In this document: positions 21,481-29,330 of the stretch, piece after piece
Position numbering within the stretch: the first letter of the stretch is position 1
How the letters are laid out: every line of letters begins with the position of its first letter
Origin: Paracoccus sp. N5
Lineage (GTDB): Bacteria; Pseudomonadota; Alphaproteobacteria; Rhodobacterales; Rhodobacteraceae
Reading direction: 5' to 3'
NCBI RefSeq assembly: GCF_000371965.1
Contig: NZ_AQUO01000001.1
Span: 310,001-374,000 of the forward strand
Length of the DNA stretch: 64,000 nt
The notes under the pieces: generated by a model
Database searches by the model: none
What the model saw: the letters and a program-made list of their open reading frames with translations, nothing else
What the model was told of the DNA's origin: nothing
Translations under genes and position numbers: made by a program

Positions 21481-21995
21481 TGAGCAAGTCGCCCGACGCC
21501 TTCCGATCCATCGGAGAGGTCTCGCGCCTCGTGGGCGTCGCGCCGCATGTGCTGCGCTATTGGGAATCGCAATTCCCGCAACTGGCCCCGGTCAAGCGCG
21601 CCGACGGCCGCCGCTATTATCGCCCCGACGACGTGCGGCTGGCCGCGGGCCTGTGCCAGGTCATGCGCGAGGAAGGGCTCAGCATCCGCGGTGCCCGCCG
21701 CCTGATCGCGGCGGATCGCGGCCTGGGCCTGCGCGAGATCGGTGCCGCGCGGCTGGGCGAGAGACAGGACGTGGCCCCCCCGGCCGCGCCCGCAGCGCCC
21801 GAATCGACGCGCCCGCCGCGCCGCGCATCCAGGCCTGCCGAATCCCTGCCGCTGTTCGAGCGGCCCGCCGCCGCGCCCGACTGGCTGGCCCGCCTCGTCA
21901 CCGCCGCCGCCCGGCTGCGCCGGCAGGAGTTGCAGGGCCGCGCCCTGCCCGACCGGGCCCGACAGCTGCGCATGGCGCTGCGCGACCCGCGCTGA
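21480..21995 (+). CDS. MerR family transcriptional regulator
   Basis: A 171-residue protein with an N-terminal MerR winged helix-turn-helix (residues 8-75: SIGEVSRLVGV, VLRYWESQFPQL, RYYRPDDVRL) and a Pro/Ala/Arg-rich linker and tail without cysteines for metal binding. It is the small MerR regulator regularly found fused in operon with ihfA in this class. Its target is not known. Confidence 0.92.
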   Translation: MSKSPDAFRSIGEVSRLVGVAPHVLRYWESQFPQLAPVKRADGRRYYRPDDVRLAAGLCQVMREEGLSIRGARRLIAADRGLGLREIGAARLGERQDVAPPAAPAAPESTRPPRRASRPAESLPLFERPAAAPDWLARLVTAAARLRRQELQGRALPDRARQLRMALRDPR

Positions 21996-22109
21996 GCGCA
22001 TGGCAGCGCATCCCTTGTCGCCGCATGCTGCAACAATCGAATTTCCCGACCAGATTTCCGCGCTTGGCCCCTTGTGCTGGCCGCCCGCTTCGCTCTATAT
22101 GCCCCTCGT

Positions 22110-22187
22110 CGGGCCGTGGCGCAGCCTGGTTAGCGCGTCCGTCTGGGGGGCGGAAGGCCGCGAGTTCGAATCTCGCCGGCCCGACCA
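22110..22187 (+). tRNA. tRNA-Pro (GGG)
   Basis: Cloverleaf with acceptor stem CGGGCCG/CGGCCCG, D stem GCGC, anticodon stem TCCGT/GCGGA with loop CTGGGGG (anticodon GGG, decoding CCC), a T arm with GTTCGAATC, discriminator A and an encoded CCA (22185-22187). It has its own terminator just after. Confidence 0.95.
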
Positions 22188-22194
22188 TTCCGAA

Positions 22195-22232
22195 AACGCC
22201 CATCCCTTTGCGGGGGTGGGCGTTTCCTTTTG
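22195..22232 (+). terminator. Rho-independent terminator after tRNA-Pro
   Basis: AACGCCCATCCC and GGGTGGGCGTT pair around TTTGCGG and are followed by TTCCTTTT. It lies 8 bases after the tRNA-Pro CCA and ends just before the dCTP deaminase gene. Confidence 0.85.
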
Positions 22233-22247
22233 CCGAAAGGGTTTGCC

Positions 22248-23312
22248 TTGAACGGTGTCCTGCCCGATTCCCGCCTGCGCCAGCTGATCGATTCCGGCGC
22301 CATCCGCGCCGAAAGCCCGATCCTGCCCGAGCAGATCCAGCCTGCCAGCCTCGACCTGCGGCTGGGCGCGACCGCCTGGCGGCTGCGCGCCTCGTTCCTG
22401 GCCGGCCAGGGCCGCAAGGTCAGCGACCGGCTGGCGGATTTCGAGATGCACCGCATGGACCTGACCGACGGCGCCGTGCTGGAAAAGGGCTGCGTCTACC
22501 TGGTGCCGCTGATGGAACGGCTGTCGCTGCCGCATGGCCTCGACGCGGTCGCCAATGCGAAAAGCTCGACCGGCCGGCTGGACCTGCTGACCCGCCTCGT
22601 CACCGACGAGGGCACCGAATTCGACCGCCTGCCGCCGGGCTACGACGGCCCGATCTACGCCGAGATCTGCCCGCGCAGCTACTCGGTCCTGGTCCGGCCC
22701 GGCATGCGGCTGAACCAGCTGCGGCTGCGCCAGGGCCAGGCGGTGCTCTCGGACGCCGAGCTGCAGGAATTGCACGCCCGCGAGCCGCTGGTCAGCGGCC
22801 AGGCGCTGATCGACGACGGCCTGGGCTTCTCGGTCGACCTGCGGCCCGAGTCCGGCGACCTGGTCGGCTATCGCGCCCGCCCGCATAGCGGCGTCATCGA
22901 CCTCGACCGCATCGGCGCCTATCGCGCCCGCGACTTCTGGGACGAACTGCGCACCAGCGACGGCCAGCTGATCCTCGACCCCGGTGCCTTCTACATCCTC
23001 GTCAGCCGCGAAGCGGTGGCGATCCCGCCCGATTACGCCGCCGAAATGGCGCCCTATCTCGCCATGGTCGGCGAATTCCGCGTGCATTACGCCGGCTTCT
23101 TCGACCCCGGCTTCGGCCACGGCCCGGGCCAGGGCGCGCGCGGCGTGCTCGAGGTGCGCTGCCACGAAGCCCCCTTCGCGCTCGAGCATGGCCAGACCGT
23201 CGGCCGCCTGGTCTACGAACGCATGGCGGCCCGCCCCGACCGGCTCTATGGCAGCGGCATCGCCTCGAACTACCAGGGCCAGGGGCTGAAGCTCGCCAAG
23301 CAGTTCGCCTGA
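22248..23312 (+). CDS. dcd: 2'-deoxycytidine 5'-triphosphate deaminase (long form)
   Basis: dCTP deaminase of the roughly 360-residue alphaproteobacterial type, with two dUTPase-like modules; it makes dUTP as a precursor for thymidylate. Visible motifs include ESPILPEQIQPASLDLRLG, VANAKSSTGRLDLLTR and LNQLRLRQG. There is no ATG near the start. TTG at 22248 follows AAAGGG by 7 bases and gives MNGVLPDSRLRQL; a TTG at 22230 overlaps the terminator of tRNA-Pro and is less likely. Confidence 0.9.
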   Translation: MNGVLPDSRLRQLIDSGAIRAESPILPEQIQPASLDLRLGATAWRLRASFLAGQGRKVSDRLADFEMHRMDLTDGAVLEKGCVYLVPLMERLSLPHGLDAVANAKSSTGRLDLLTRLVTDEGTEFDRLPPGYDGPIYAEICPRSYSVLVRPGMRLNQLRLRQGQAVLSDAELQELHAREPLVSGQALIDDGLGFSVDLRPESGDLVGYRARPHSGVIDLDRIGAYRARDFWDELRTSDGQLILDPGAFYILVSREAVAIPPDYAAEMAPYLAMVGEFRVHYAGFFDPGFGHGPGQGARGVLEVRCHEAPFALEHGQTVGRLVYERMAARPDRLYGSGIASNYQGQGLKLAKQFA

Positions 23313-23316
23313 GCTT

Positions 23317-23375
23317 CTTTCTTGCCGAAATATCCCGGGGGAGTCCCGCAGGGACGGGGGCAGCGCCCCCGCTAC
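23317..23375. repeat. Dispersed post-gene motif (TTCTTTCTTGCCGAAATATCCC type)
   Basis: Directly after the dcd stop lies TTCTTTCTTGCCGAAATATC, then CCGGGGG and a GGGGGCAGCGCCCCCG hairpin. Similar units follow hemN (10589-10609), lie near 13532-13557, follow the sulfotransferase (17812-17840) and form an inverted pair after metK. It could act as a terminator; no T-run follows the hairpin here. Confidence 0.6.
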
Positions 23376-23566
23376 CGCATCCGCCGGGTGATCCGCGCCG
23401 CCTGGCGCGCCCGCTTCACCGCCTCGCGCGCCGCCTTCTCGCGGCTTTTCTGCTGCGGCGTCTGCCGCTCGCCGGGTTTCGGTGCGTTCAAACGGCGAAC
23501 ACCCCAGTTCAGCAGGCGATTCGAAACCATCCGCGTCAGCATATTGACAAGCTGGTTCATGTTCAT
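23372..23566 (-). CDS. Small basic hypothetical protein
   Basis: A 64-residue basic protein (MNMNQLVNMLTRMVSNRLLN start, Arg/Lys-rich tail with KKSREKAAREAVKR-like repeats). The ATG at 23566 has ACAAGG nine bases upstream. An in-frame ATG at 23587 overlaps the scpB stop as ATGA and is an alternative. It lies directly after scpA-scpB, so co-transcription is likely. No known domain recognised. Confidence 0.65.
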   Translation of the reverse strand: MNMNQLVNMLTRMVSNRLLNWGVRRLNAPKPGERQTPQQKSREKAAREAVKRARQAARITRRMR

Positions 23567-23583
23567 GGCGCTATGCCTTGTTT

Positions 23584-24243
23584 TCATTCATCTTCGAACA
23601 GGTCGTCGGCCAAGGCCACGGGCTCGTCCGCGTCAGCATCCTCGTCCCGGAACAGCGTGGGCGCAAGTGCGGCCTGCGGGCGCGATTCCAGCAGCCCGGC
23701 CGCCCGCAGCTCGGCCAGCCCCGGCAGGTCGCGGGCGCTTTCCAGCCCGAAATGATCCAGGAAGGTCTCGGTCACCACGAAGGTCACCGGCCGGCCCGGG
23801 GTCTGCCGGCGCCGGCCGATGCGCACCCATTCCAGCTCGATCAGCTGGTCCAGCGTGCCCTTGCTGACGGCGACGCCGCGGATCTCCTCGATCTCGGCGC
23901 GGGTGACCGGCTGGTGATAGGCGATGATCGCCAGCGTCTCGGTCGCGGCGCGCGACAGGCGCCGGCTCTCGACCATGCTTTCCTGCATCAGGAAGCCCAG
24001 GTCGGCGGCGGTGCGAAAGGCCCAGGCATCGCCGACGCGCGCCAGCTGCACCCCGCGCCCCTCATAGCGGGCGCAGAGGCTTTGCATCGCCTCGGCCGGG
24101 TCGCAGCCCCGGGGCAGGCGCGCGGCGATCTCGCGCAGGCTCATCGGATGGGCCGAGGCAAACAGCACCGCCTCGACCATGCGCTCCTGCTCGGGCAGCG
24201 GCGGCGGCGGGAAGCGTTGCGGATCAAGCGATTCGTCGGTCAT
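23584..24243 (-). CDS. scpB: SMC-Scp complex subunit ScpB
   Basis: Chromosome condensation and segregation factor that, with ScpA, bridges the heads of SMC. 219 residues made of two winged-helix domains (EAVLFASAHPMSLREIAARL at the start, then the TLAIIAYHQPVTRAEIEEIRG segment), full family length. Its start overlaps the scpA stop by 4 bases (ATGA). Confidence 0.95.
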   Translation of the reverse strand: MTDESLDPQRFPPPPLPEQERMVEAVLFASAHPMSLREIAARLPRGCDPAEAMQSLCARYEGRGVQLARVGDAWAFRTAADLGFLMQESMVESRRLSRAATETLAIIAYHQPVTRAEIEEIRGVAVSKGTLDQLIELEWVRIGRRRQTPGRPVTFVVTETFLDHFGLESARDLPGLAELRAAGLLESRPQAALAPTLFRDEDADADEPVALADDLFEDE

Positions 24244-25079
24244 TCCGGGCGTCTGCGAATGGTGATGGGGGCGAAGCTGGCGCTCTGGCTGATCTCCAGC
24301 CGGCCCTGCCGCGCCAGTTCCAGCGTGGCGGCAAAAGTCGCGGCGGTGGCCGAGCGGCGGCGCTGCGGATCGGTCTCCCAGCCCTCGGGCAGGAAGGCGG
24401 CAAGCGCGGTCCAGTCGCCGGCAAAACCGATCAGCCCGCGCACCCGGTCCAGCGCCTGCTCCATGGTAAAGACGTCGCGGCGGTCGAAGGCATAGGGCCG
24501 GAACTCGTCGCGGGTGCGCAGTCGGGCATAGGCCCGCATCAGGTCGATGAGCCCGGCCTGCCAGGCGACCTGGCGCTGGCGCGTCACCACCTCGGGCGCA
24601 CCGCGCGCGAAACGGTCCTGTCCCAGCCGGTCGCGCGCCATCAGCCGCGCCGCGGCCTCGCGCATGGCGTTCAGCCGTTCCAGCTGGAAGGCCAGATGCG
24701 CGGCCATCTCCTCGGCACTCGGCCCCTCGGCCTCGGGATCGGGTGGCAAGAGCAGCCGTGATTTCAGGAAGGCGAGCCAGGCCGCCATGACCAGGTAATC
24801 CGCCGCCAGTTCGATGCGCAGGGCGCGGGCCTGGTCGACGAATGCCAGGTACTGGTCGGCCAGCTCCAGCACCGAGATCTGCAGCAGATCGACCTTCTGC
24901 ATCCGCGACAGGTTCAGCAGCAGGTCCAGCGGCCCCTCGAACCCCTCGACATCGACGACCAGCACCTCCTCGGCGCGGGCGGCGGCCCGGTCGGAAGGGC
25001 GGCCGGGCGGCTCCAGCCCCGGCAGCGGCGGCGCGGGGTCCGGGTCGGGCACGGGCGTCAGATAGGGAACCCTGGTCAT
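24240..25079 (-). CDS. scpA: SMC-Scp complex subunit ScpA
   Basis: Kleisin of the SMC complex, 279 residues, with the N-terminal FEGPLDLLLNLSRMQKVDLL hallmark and a C-terminal winged helix (VTFAATLELARQGRLEISQ region). A Pro-rich N-terminal extension of about 40 residues precedes the conserved part. It lies 39 bases after nagZ in the argS-SPOR-nagZ-scpAB unit. Confidence 0.95.
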   Translation of the reverse strand: MTRVPYLTPVPDPDPAPPLPGLEPPGRPSDRAAARAEEVLVVDVEGFEGPLDLLLNLSRMQKVDLLQISVLELADQYLAFVDQARALRIELAADYLVMAAWLAFLKSRLLLPPDPEAEGPSAEEMAAHLAFQLERLNAMREAAARLMARDRLGQDRFARGAPEVVTRQRQVAWQAGLIDLMRAYARLRTRDEFRPYAFDRRDVFTMEQALDRVRGLIGFAGDWTALAAFLPEGWETDPQRRRSATAATFAATLELARQGRLEISQSASFAPITIRRRPE

Positions 25080-25118
25080 GCGGGCAGAATCGGCGATGGC
25101 GCGGAGTTCGTCAACCGC

Positions 25119-26105
25119 TCAGGCCAGCAGCCCGCCAAGCGCCGCCAGTTCGGCGCGCAGCGCGGCGATGTCCTGCTCGGCCGGGATGCAGCGCAGGGCC
25201 AGCGCCGCATCGGCGCGCCGCAGGGCATCGGTTCCCATCGGGCCTGCGGCGGCGACGATGCTCTCCATCTGCGGCAGCGTCTCGTTGCAGGACAGCACCA
25301 GATCGCAGCCGGCGGTGATGCCGGCCAAGGCGCGCTCGGCCGGGCTGCCCGACAGCGCCTCCATGCCGATGTCGTCCGACATCAGGAGCCCGTCGAAGCC
25401 GATGCTGCGGCGGATCAGCCCGATCACCGTATGCGAGGCGGTGGCCGGCGCATCGTCGATGGCGGTAAAGCGGATATGCGCGGTCATCGCCATCGGCAGG
25501 TCGGCCAGCGCGCGGAAGGGCGCGAAATCGGTGGCCTCCAGCTCGGCCAGCGTGGCATCGACCACCGGCAGGCTCTTGTGGCTGTCGACCTGGGCCCGGC
25601 CGTGGCCCGGCATGTGCTTGACGACCGGCAGCACGCCCGCCGCCAGCATGGCATCGGCCGCCGCCTGGCCCAGCCGGGTCACGGTCGCGGCGTCGGTGCC
25701 AAGGCAGCGGTTGCGCAGGAACGGATGCGTTTCGGGACGGGCGATGTCCAGCACCGGGGCGCAATCGGCGTCGATGCCAACGGCACGCAGCTCCAGCGCC
25801 AGCAGGTGATGGTGCAGCCAGACGGCGCGCTCGCCGCGTTCCGCCTGGTCCAGCGGCGCCGGCCAGTCGGTCCAATGCGGCGCGCGCATGCGTTGGACGC
25901 GGCCGCCCTCCTGGTCGATCAGCACCGGCGCGTCGCGGCCCACGGCCTCGCGCAGGTCGGCGGTCAGCCGGCGCAGGCGCTCGGGCGTGTCGATGTTGCG
26001 GCCGAACAGGATGAAGCCCCAGGGGTCGGTCGCGCGGAAGAAATCGCGCTCGGCCCGGTCGAGGTCCGGGCCGGCGATGCCGCCAAGGATGGTGGCCGAG
26101 GGCAT
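25119..26105 (-). CDS. nagZ: Beta-N-acetylhexosaminidase NagZ
   Basis: GH3 enzyme of peptidoglycan recycling that releases GlcNAc from anhydro-muropeptides in the cytoplasm. 328 residues with GFILFGRN, the substrate-binding DQEGGRVQRM and the catalytic KHMPGHGRAQVDSH loop bearing the His/Asp pair. The ATG at 26105 overlaps the stop of the upstream SPOR gene (TAATG), which rejects the longer frame. No signal peptide, as expected. Confidence 0.95.
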   Translation of the reverse strand: MPSATILGGIAGPDLDRAERDFFRATDPWGFILFGRNIDTPERLRRLTADLREAVGRDAPVLIDQEGGRVQRMRAPHWTDWPAPLDQAERGERAVWLHHHLLALELRAVGIDADCAPVLDIARPETHPFLRNRCLGTDAATVTRLGQAAADAMLAAGVLPVVKHMPGHGRAQVDSHKSLPVVDATLAELEATDFAPFRALADLPMAMTAHIRFTAIDDAPATASHTVIGLIRRSIGFDGLLMSDDIGMEALSGSPAERALAGITAGCDLVLSCNETLPQMESIVAAAGPMGTDALRRADAALALRCIPAEQDIAALRAELAALGGLLA

Positions 26106-27238
26106 TACTTCGCCGTGGCCGGGATGCAGTCGACGCCTTCGGCGATCAGCGCGGCGCAGAAACGGCGCGCCTCGTCCTTGGAGGCGAAGCCCGCGGCCCG
26201 CAGGCGCCAGAAGCTGCGGCCATTGGCCTTGTGCTCCTGCACGACCATGCCCTTGCCGGCGAAAAGCGCACCGAACTTGTTCGACACCCGGTTCCATTCG
26301 CCGCGCGCCAGCTTGTCGCTGTCGAAGGCGCCGATCTGCACCAGCGAGGCGCCCGAGGCGACCTTGGCGGGCGCCGGGGTCGGCGCGGGGGCGTCTTCGG
26401 GCCTGGCTTCGGTCACGGCGGCCGCGGCGGCGGGTGCCGGTGCGGCGTCGCTCGTCACCACGGCGGCCGAGGCCAGCCGGCGCGGGCGCGGCGCCGGGCG
26501 GGGCGAGCCCGCGACCGAGGCCGGGGCGACGGCGGGCGCGGCACCGGCCTCGGCCAGCGCATTGGTGATCGCCACGTCGCGGGTCTCGTTGCCGGCGAGA
26601 TCGGTCACGACCTCGTTCACCGGCGCTTCCGAGGCGGCGGGCGCGTCCGAGATCGCCGCCTCGGCAACCATGTCGGGCTCTTCGCTGCTTTCGCCGTCCG
26701 GCCGGGCGATGACGCGCGGCGTGTCGTCGGTCAGCGGCAGCTCGACCGGGTGCGAGGGGGCCTGGGCCGTGGCGCCAAGCGCGCCCATGGCGACGTCCTC
26801 CGCCCCGAGCGGGGTGGCCGGCGGGGCGATGGCGACCTGGTCGACGCGCTTCGGCTCCTGCCCGGCGGCGACGGTGTTCACGGCCAGGCCGGTGCGGTCG
26901 GTCAGCTCGCCGCCCGGGTTCTCCGGCGCGGTGCGGGCCTCGCCCTGGACGGCGCGGATCACCGGCACGCCCGAGACGTCGCGCACCACCAGCTTGAAGC
27001 CCCAGACCGCCAGGATCACGATCAACCCGACCGAGACCAGCGCCCCCAGGTAATGCGTCAGCCGCGACACCCGGCCCAGCAGCGAGGGCGATTCGGCCGG
27101 CGCATGGTCGTGCTGCGCATCCCAGCCGTCGTCCTGCCAGTCCTGCTCCTGCGTTTCGCCATAGGGATAGTCATGCGCCAGCCGTTGCGGCTGCGACCCG
27201 TCAAACCCGCCCGAGGAGCGGAAATCTACCACCGTCAT
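26105..27238 (-). CDS. SPOR domain-containing membrane protein
   Basis: A 377-residue bitopic inner-membrane protein: an acidic cytoplasmic N-terminus, one helix near residues 65-85 (VSVGLIVILAVWGFKLV), a long Pro/Ala-rich periplasmic linker and a C-terminal SPOR domain (from about 300, LVQIGAFDSDKLARGEW) that binds denuded peptidoglycan at division sites. Neighbours argS and nagZ are its constant partners in Rhodobacterales. A division or cell-wall role is inferred from the domain. Confidence 0.9.
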   Translation of the reverse strand: MTVVDFRSSGGFDGSQPQRLAHDYPYGETQEQDWQDDGWDAQHDHAPAESPSLLGRVSRLTHYLGALVSVGLIVILAVWGFKLVVRDVSGVPVIRAVQGEARTAPENPGGELTDRTGLAVNTVAAGQEPKRVDQVAIAPPATPLGAEDVAMGALGATAQAPSHPVELPLTDDTPRVIARPDGESSEEPDMVAEAAISDAPAASEAPVNEVVTDLAGNETRDVAITNALAEAGAAPAVAPASVAGSPRPAPRPRRLASAAVVTSDAAPAPAAAAAVTEARPEDAPAPTPAPAKVASGASLVQIGAFDSDKLARGEWNRVSNKFGALFAGKGMVVQEHKANGRSFWRLRAAGFASKDEARRFCAALIAEGVDCIPATAK

Positions 27239-27306
27239 TCCTGCCTGCCTGCCGGTTGTTCCGACGCTGCTCGTTTATCTGCTCGATCCCGACAGGGCGC
27301 CTTTGG

Positions 27307-29052
27307 TCAGCGCATTTCCTTGGCCGGAGTCACCCCCAAGATACCAAGACCGGCCGAAATGACAACGCCGACGGCGCGCACCAGCGCGATTTTCGCCGCC
27401 GTCGCCGCCGGATCGCCGTCCTGGACGAAGCGCAGCGCGGTCTCGTCATTGCCGCGGTTCCACAGCGAATGCAGGTCCGAGGCGATGTCATAGAGGAAAA
27501 ACGCGATCCGGTGCGGCTCGTTGGCGCGGGCCGCGATCTCGACCGTGCGTGGCCATTCTGCAACTTTGCGCGCCAGCTCCAGCTCGGCCGGATGGCTCAG
27601 CCGCGACAGATCCGCCGCCGCCAGCGCCGCGTCCGCGGTATCGACGCCCATGCCGGCGGCCTTGTTCAGGACCGAGTTCACCCGCGCGCTGGCATATTGC
27701 ACGTACCAGACCGGGTTGTCTTTGGACTGCTCCAGCACCTTGTCGAAGTCGAAATCCAGCGCCGCGTCGTTCTTGCGCGTCAGCATGTGGAAGCGGGTCA
27801 CGTCGGCGCCCGCCTGCTCGACCACGTCGCGCAGGGTGACGAAGGTGCCGGCGCGCTTGGACATCTTGAAGGGCTCGCCGTTCTTGAACAGCCTGACCAA
27901 CTGGATCAGCTTGACGTCCAGGGCCACGCGGCCGTTCGACAGCGCCGCGACCGCCGCCGTCATGCGCTTGACATAGCCGCCGTGGTCGGCGCCGAAGACG
28001 TCGATCAGCGCGTCGAAGCCGCGGTCGATCTTGTCCCAGTGATAGGCGATGTCGGGCGCGAAATAGGTCCAGGAGCCGTCGGATTTCTTCACCGGCCGGT
28101 CCACGTCGTCGCCATGCGCGGTCGAGCGGAAGAGCGTCTGCTCGCGCGGCTCCCAATCCTCGGGCGTCTTGCCCTTGGGCGGCTCCAGCACGCCCTCATA
28201 GATCAGCCCGGCCTGGCGCAGGCGGTCGATGGCGGCCTCGATCCGGCCGGTGCCGTAAAGCGCCTTCTCGCTGGAGAACACGTCCATGTGGACGTTCAGC
28301 AGCGCCAGGTCGGCGCGGATCATCTCCATCATCGCCTCGGTGGCGAAGTCGCGGATCTCGGCCAGCCATTCGCTTTCGGGCTGGTCCAGCAGGCGGGTGC
28401 CGTATTTCGCCTTCAGCGCCTCGCCCACCGGGATCAGGTAGTCGCCGGGATAGAGCCCCTCGCGGATCGCGGGTTCCAGCCCGTTCGCCTCGCGGTAGCG
28501 CTCATAGGCGGAACGCGCCAGCACATCGACCTGGGCGCCGCCATCGTTGATGTAATATTCGCGCGTGACATCATGGCCCGAGAAATCCAGCAGCGCCGCC
28601 AGTGCATCGCCAAAGACCGCGCCGCGGGTGTGGCCGACATGCATCGGCCCGGTCGGGTTGGCGCTGACGAATTCGACGTTGACCTTGCGGCCTCGGCCCA
28701 TGTCCGAGCGGCCGTAGTCCTTGCCCTCGGTCAGCGCGGCGCGGATCACCGCCTGCCATTCGGCGGGCGCCAGGCGCAGGTTCAGGAAGCCCGGTCCCGC
28801 CACCTGGGCCTCGGTGATGCGCGGATCGGCGGCCAGCCGCGCGGCCAGGGCCTCGGCAATGTCGCGCGGCTTCTTGCCGGCGGGCTTGGCCAGCACCATC
28901 GCGGCATTGGTCGCCATGTCGCCATGCGCGGCATCGCGCGGCGGCTCGACCGTGACATTGGCGGTGTCGAGACCGGCGGGCAGTTCCCCCGCCTGTTCCA
29001 TCTGCGCCAGCGCGTCGATCACCAGCGCGCGGATATCCGAGAAAAGGTTCAT
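27307..29052 (-). CDS. argS: Arginyl-tRNA synthetase
   Basis: Class I aminoacyl-tRNA synthetase charging tRNA-Arg. 581 residues with the N-terminal additional domain, the HIGH-like HVGHTRG, the KMSKR signature and the DALR anticodon-binding C-terminus. The ATG at 29052 (MNLFSDI) is the normal family start; an ATG three codons upstream is possible. It heads the operon argS-SPOR-nagZ-scpA-scpB. Confidence 0.96.
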   Translation of the reverse strand: MNLFSDIRALVIDALAQMEQAGELPAGLDTANVTVEPPRDAAHGDMATNAAMVLAKPAGKKPRDIAEALAARLAADPRITEAQVAGPGFLNLRLAPAEWQAVIRAALTEGKDYGRSDMGRGRKVNVEFVSANPTGPMHVGHTRGAVFGDALAALLDFSGHDVTREYYINDGGAQVDVLARSAYERYREANGLEPAIREGLYPGDYLIPVGEALKAKYGTRLLDQPESEWLAEIRDFATEAMMEMIRADLALLNVHMDVFSSEKALYGTGRIEAAIDRLRQAGLIYEGVLEPPKGKTPEDWEPREQTLFRSTAHGDDVDRPVKKSDGSWTYFAPDIAYHWDKIDRGFDALIDVFGADHGGYVKRMTAAVAALSNGRVALDVKLIQLVRLFKNGEPFKMSKRAGTFVTLRDVVEQAGADVTRFHMLTRKNDAALDFDFDKVLEQSKDNPVWYVQYASARVNSVLNKAAGMGVDTADAALAAADLSRLSHPAELELARKVAEWPRTVEIAARANEPHRIAFFLYDIASDLHSLWNRGNDETALRFVQDGDPAATAAKIALVRAVGVVISAGLGILGVTPAKEMR

Positions 29053-29159
29053 GGCTTCCATCCGTAAGATCGCGCCGGGATAGCGCCTGCCCAAGGGGGC
29101 CGTCAACCACGGCCAGGGCGCGCACCGCGCGCCGCCGCGGCCCGCGATCCCGCATCAGA

Positions 29160-29188
29160 TTGACGCAGCCCGGATTTTCGGCTAGGTG
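29160..29188 (+). promoter_or_regulatory. Possible sigma-70 promoter of the DEAD-box helicase gene
   Basis: TTGACG at 29160-29165, a 17-base spacer and TAGGTG at 29183-29188 lie about 140 bases before the helicase ATG. The -10 match is weak; the long leader would suit cold-shock control, which is speculation. Confidence 0.3.
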
Positions 29189-29330
29189 CAGCCTGTCTGC
29201 ATCCGGCAGGCATGGCGAGGGGCGTGCGGAAATTGCGTCCCGAACCGCCGCGCGGCCCCCAATTCCCGGCAGTCGGCGATGGACGCAAAAAGTGCGGGAT
29301 GTTCCCCGCACAGCTATACGAAAGCCCTGA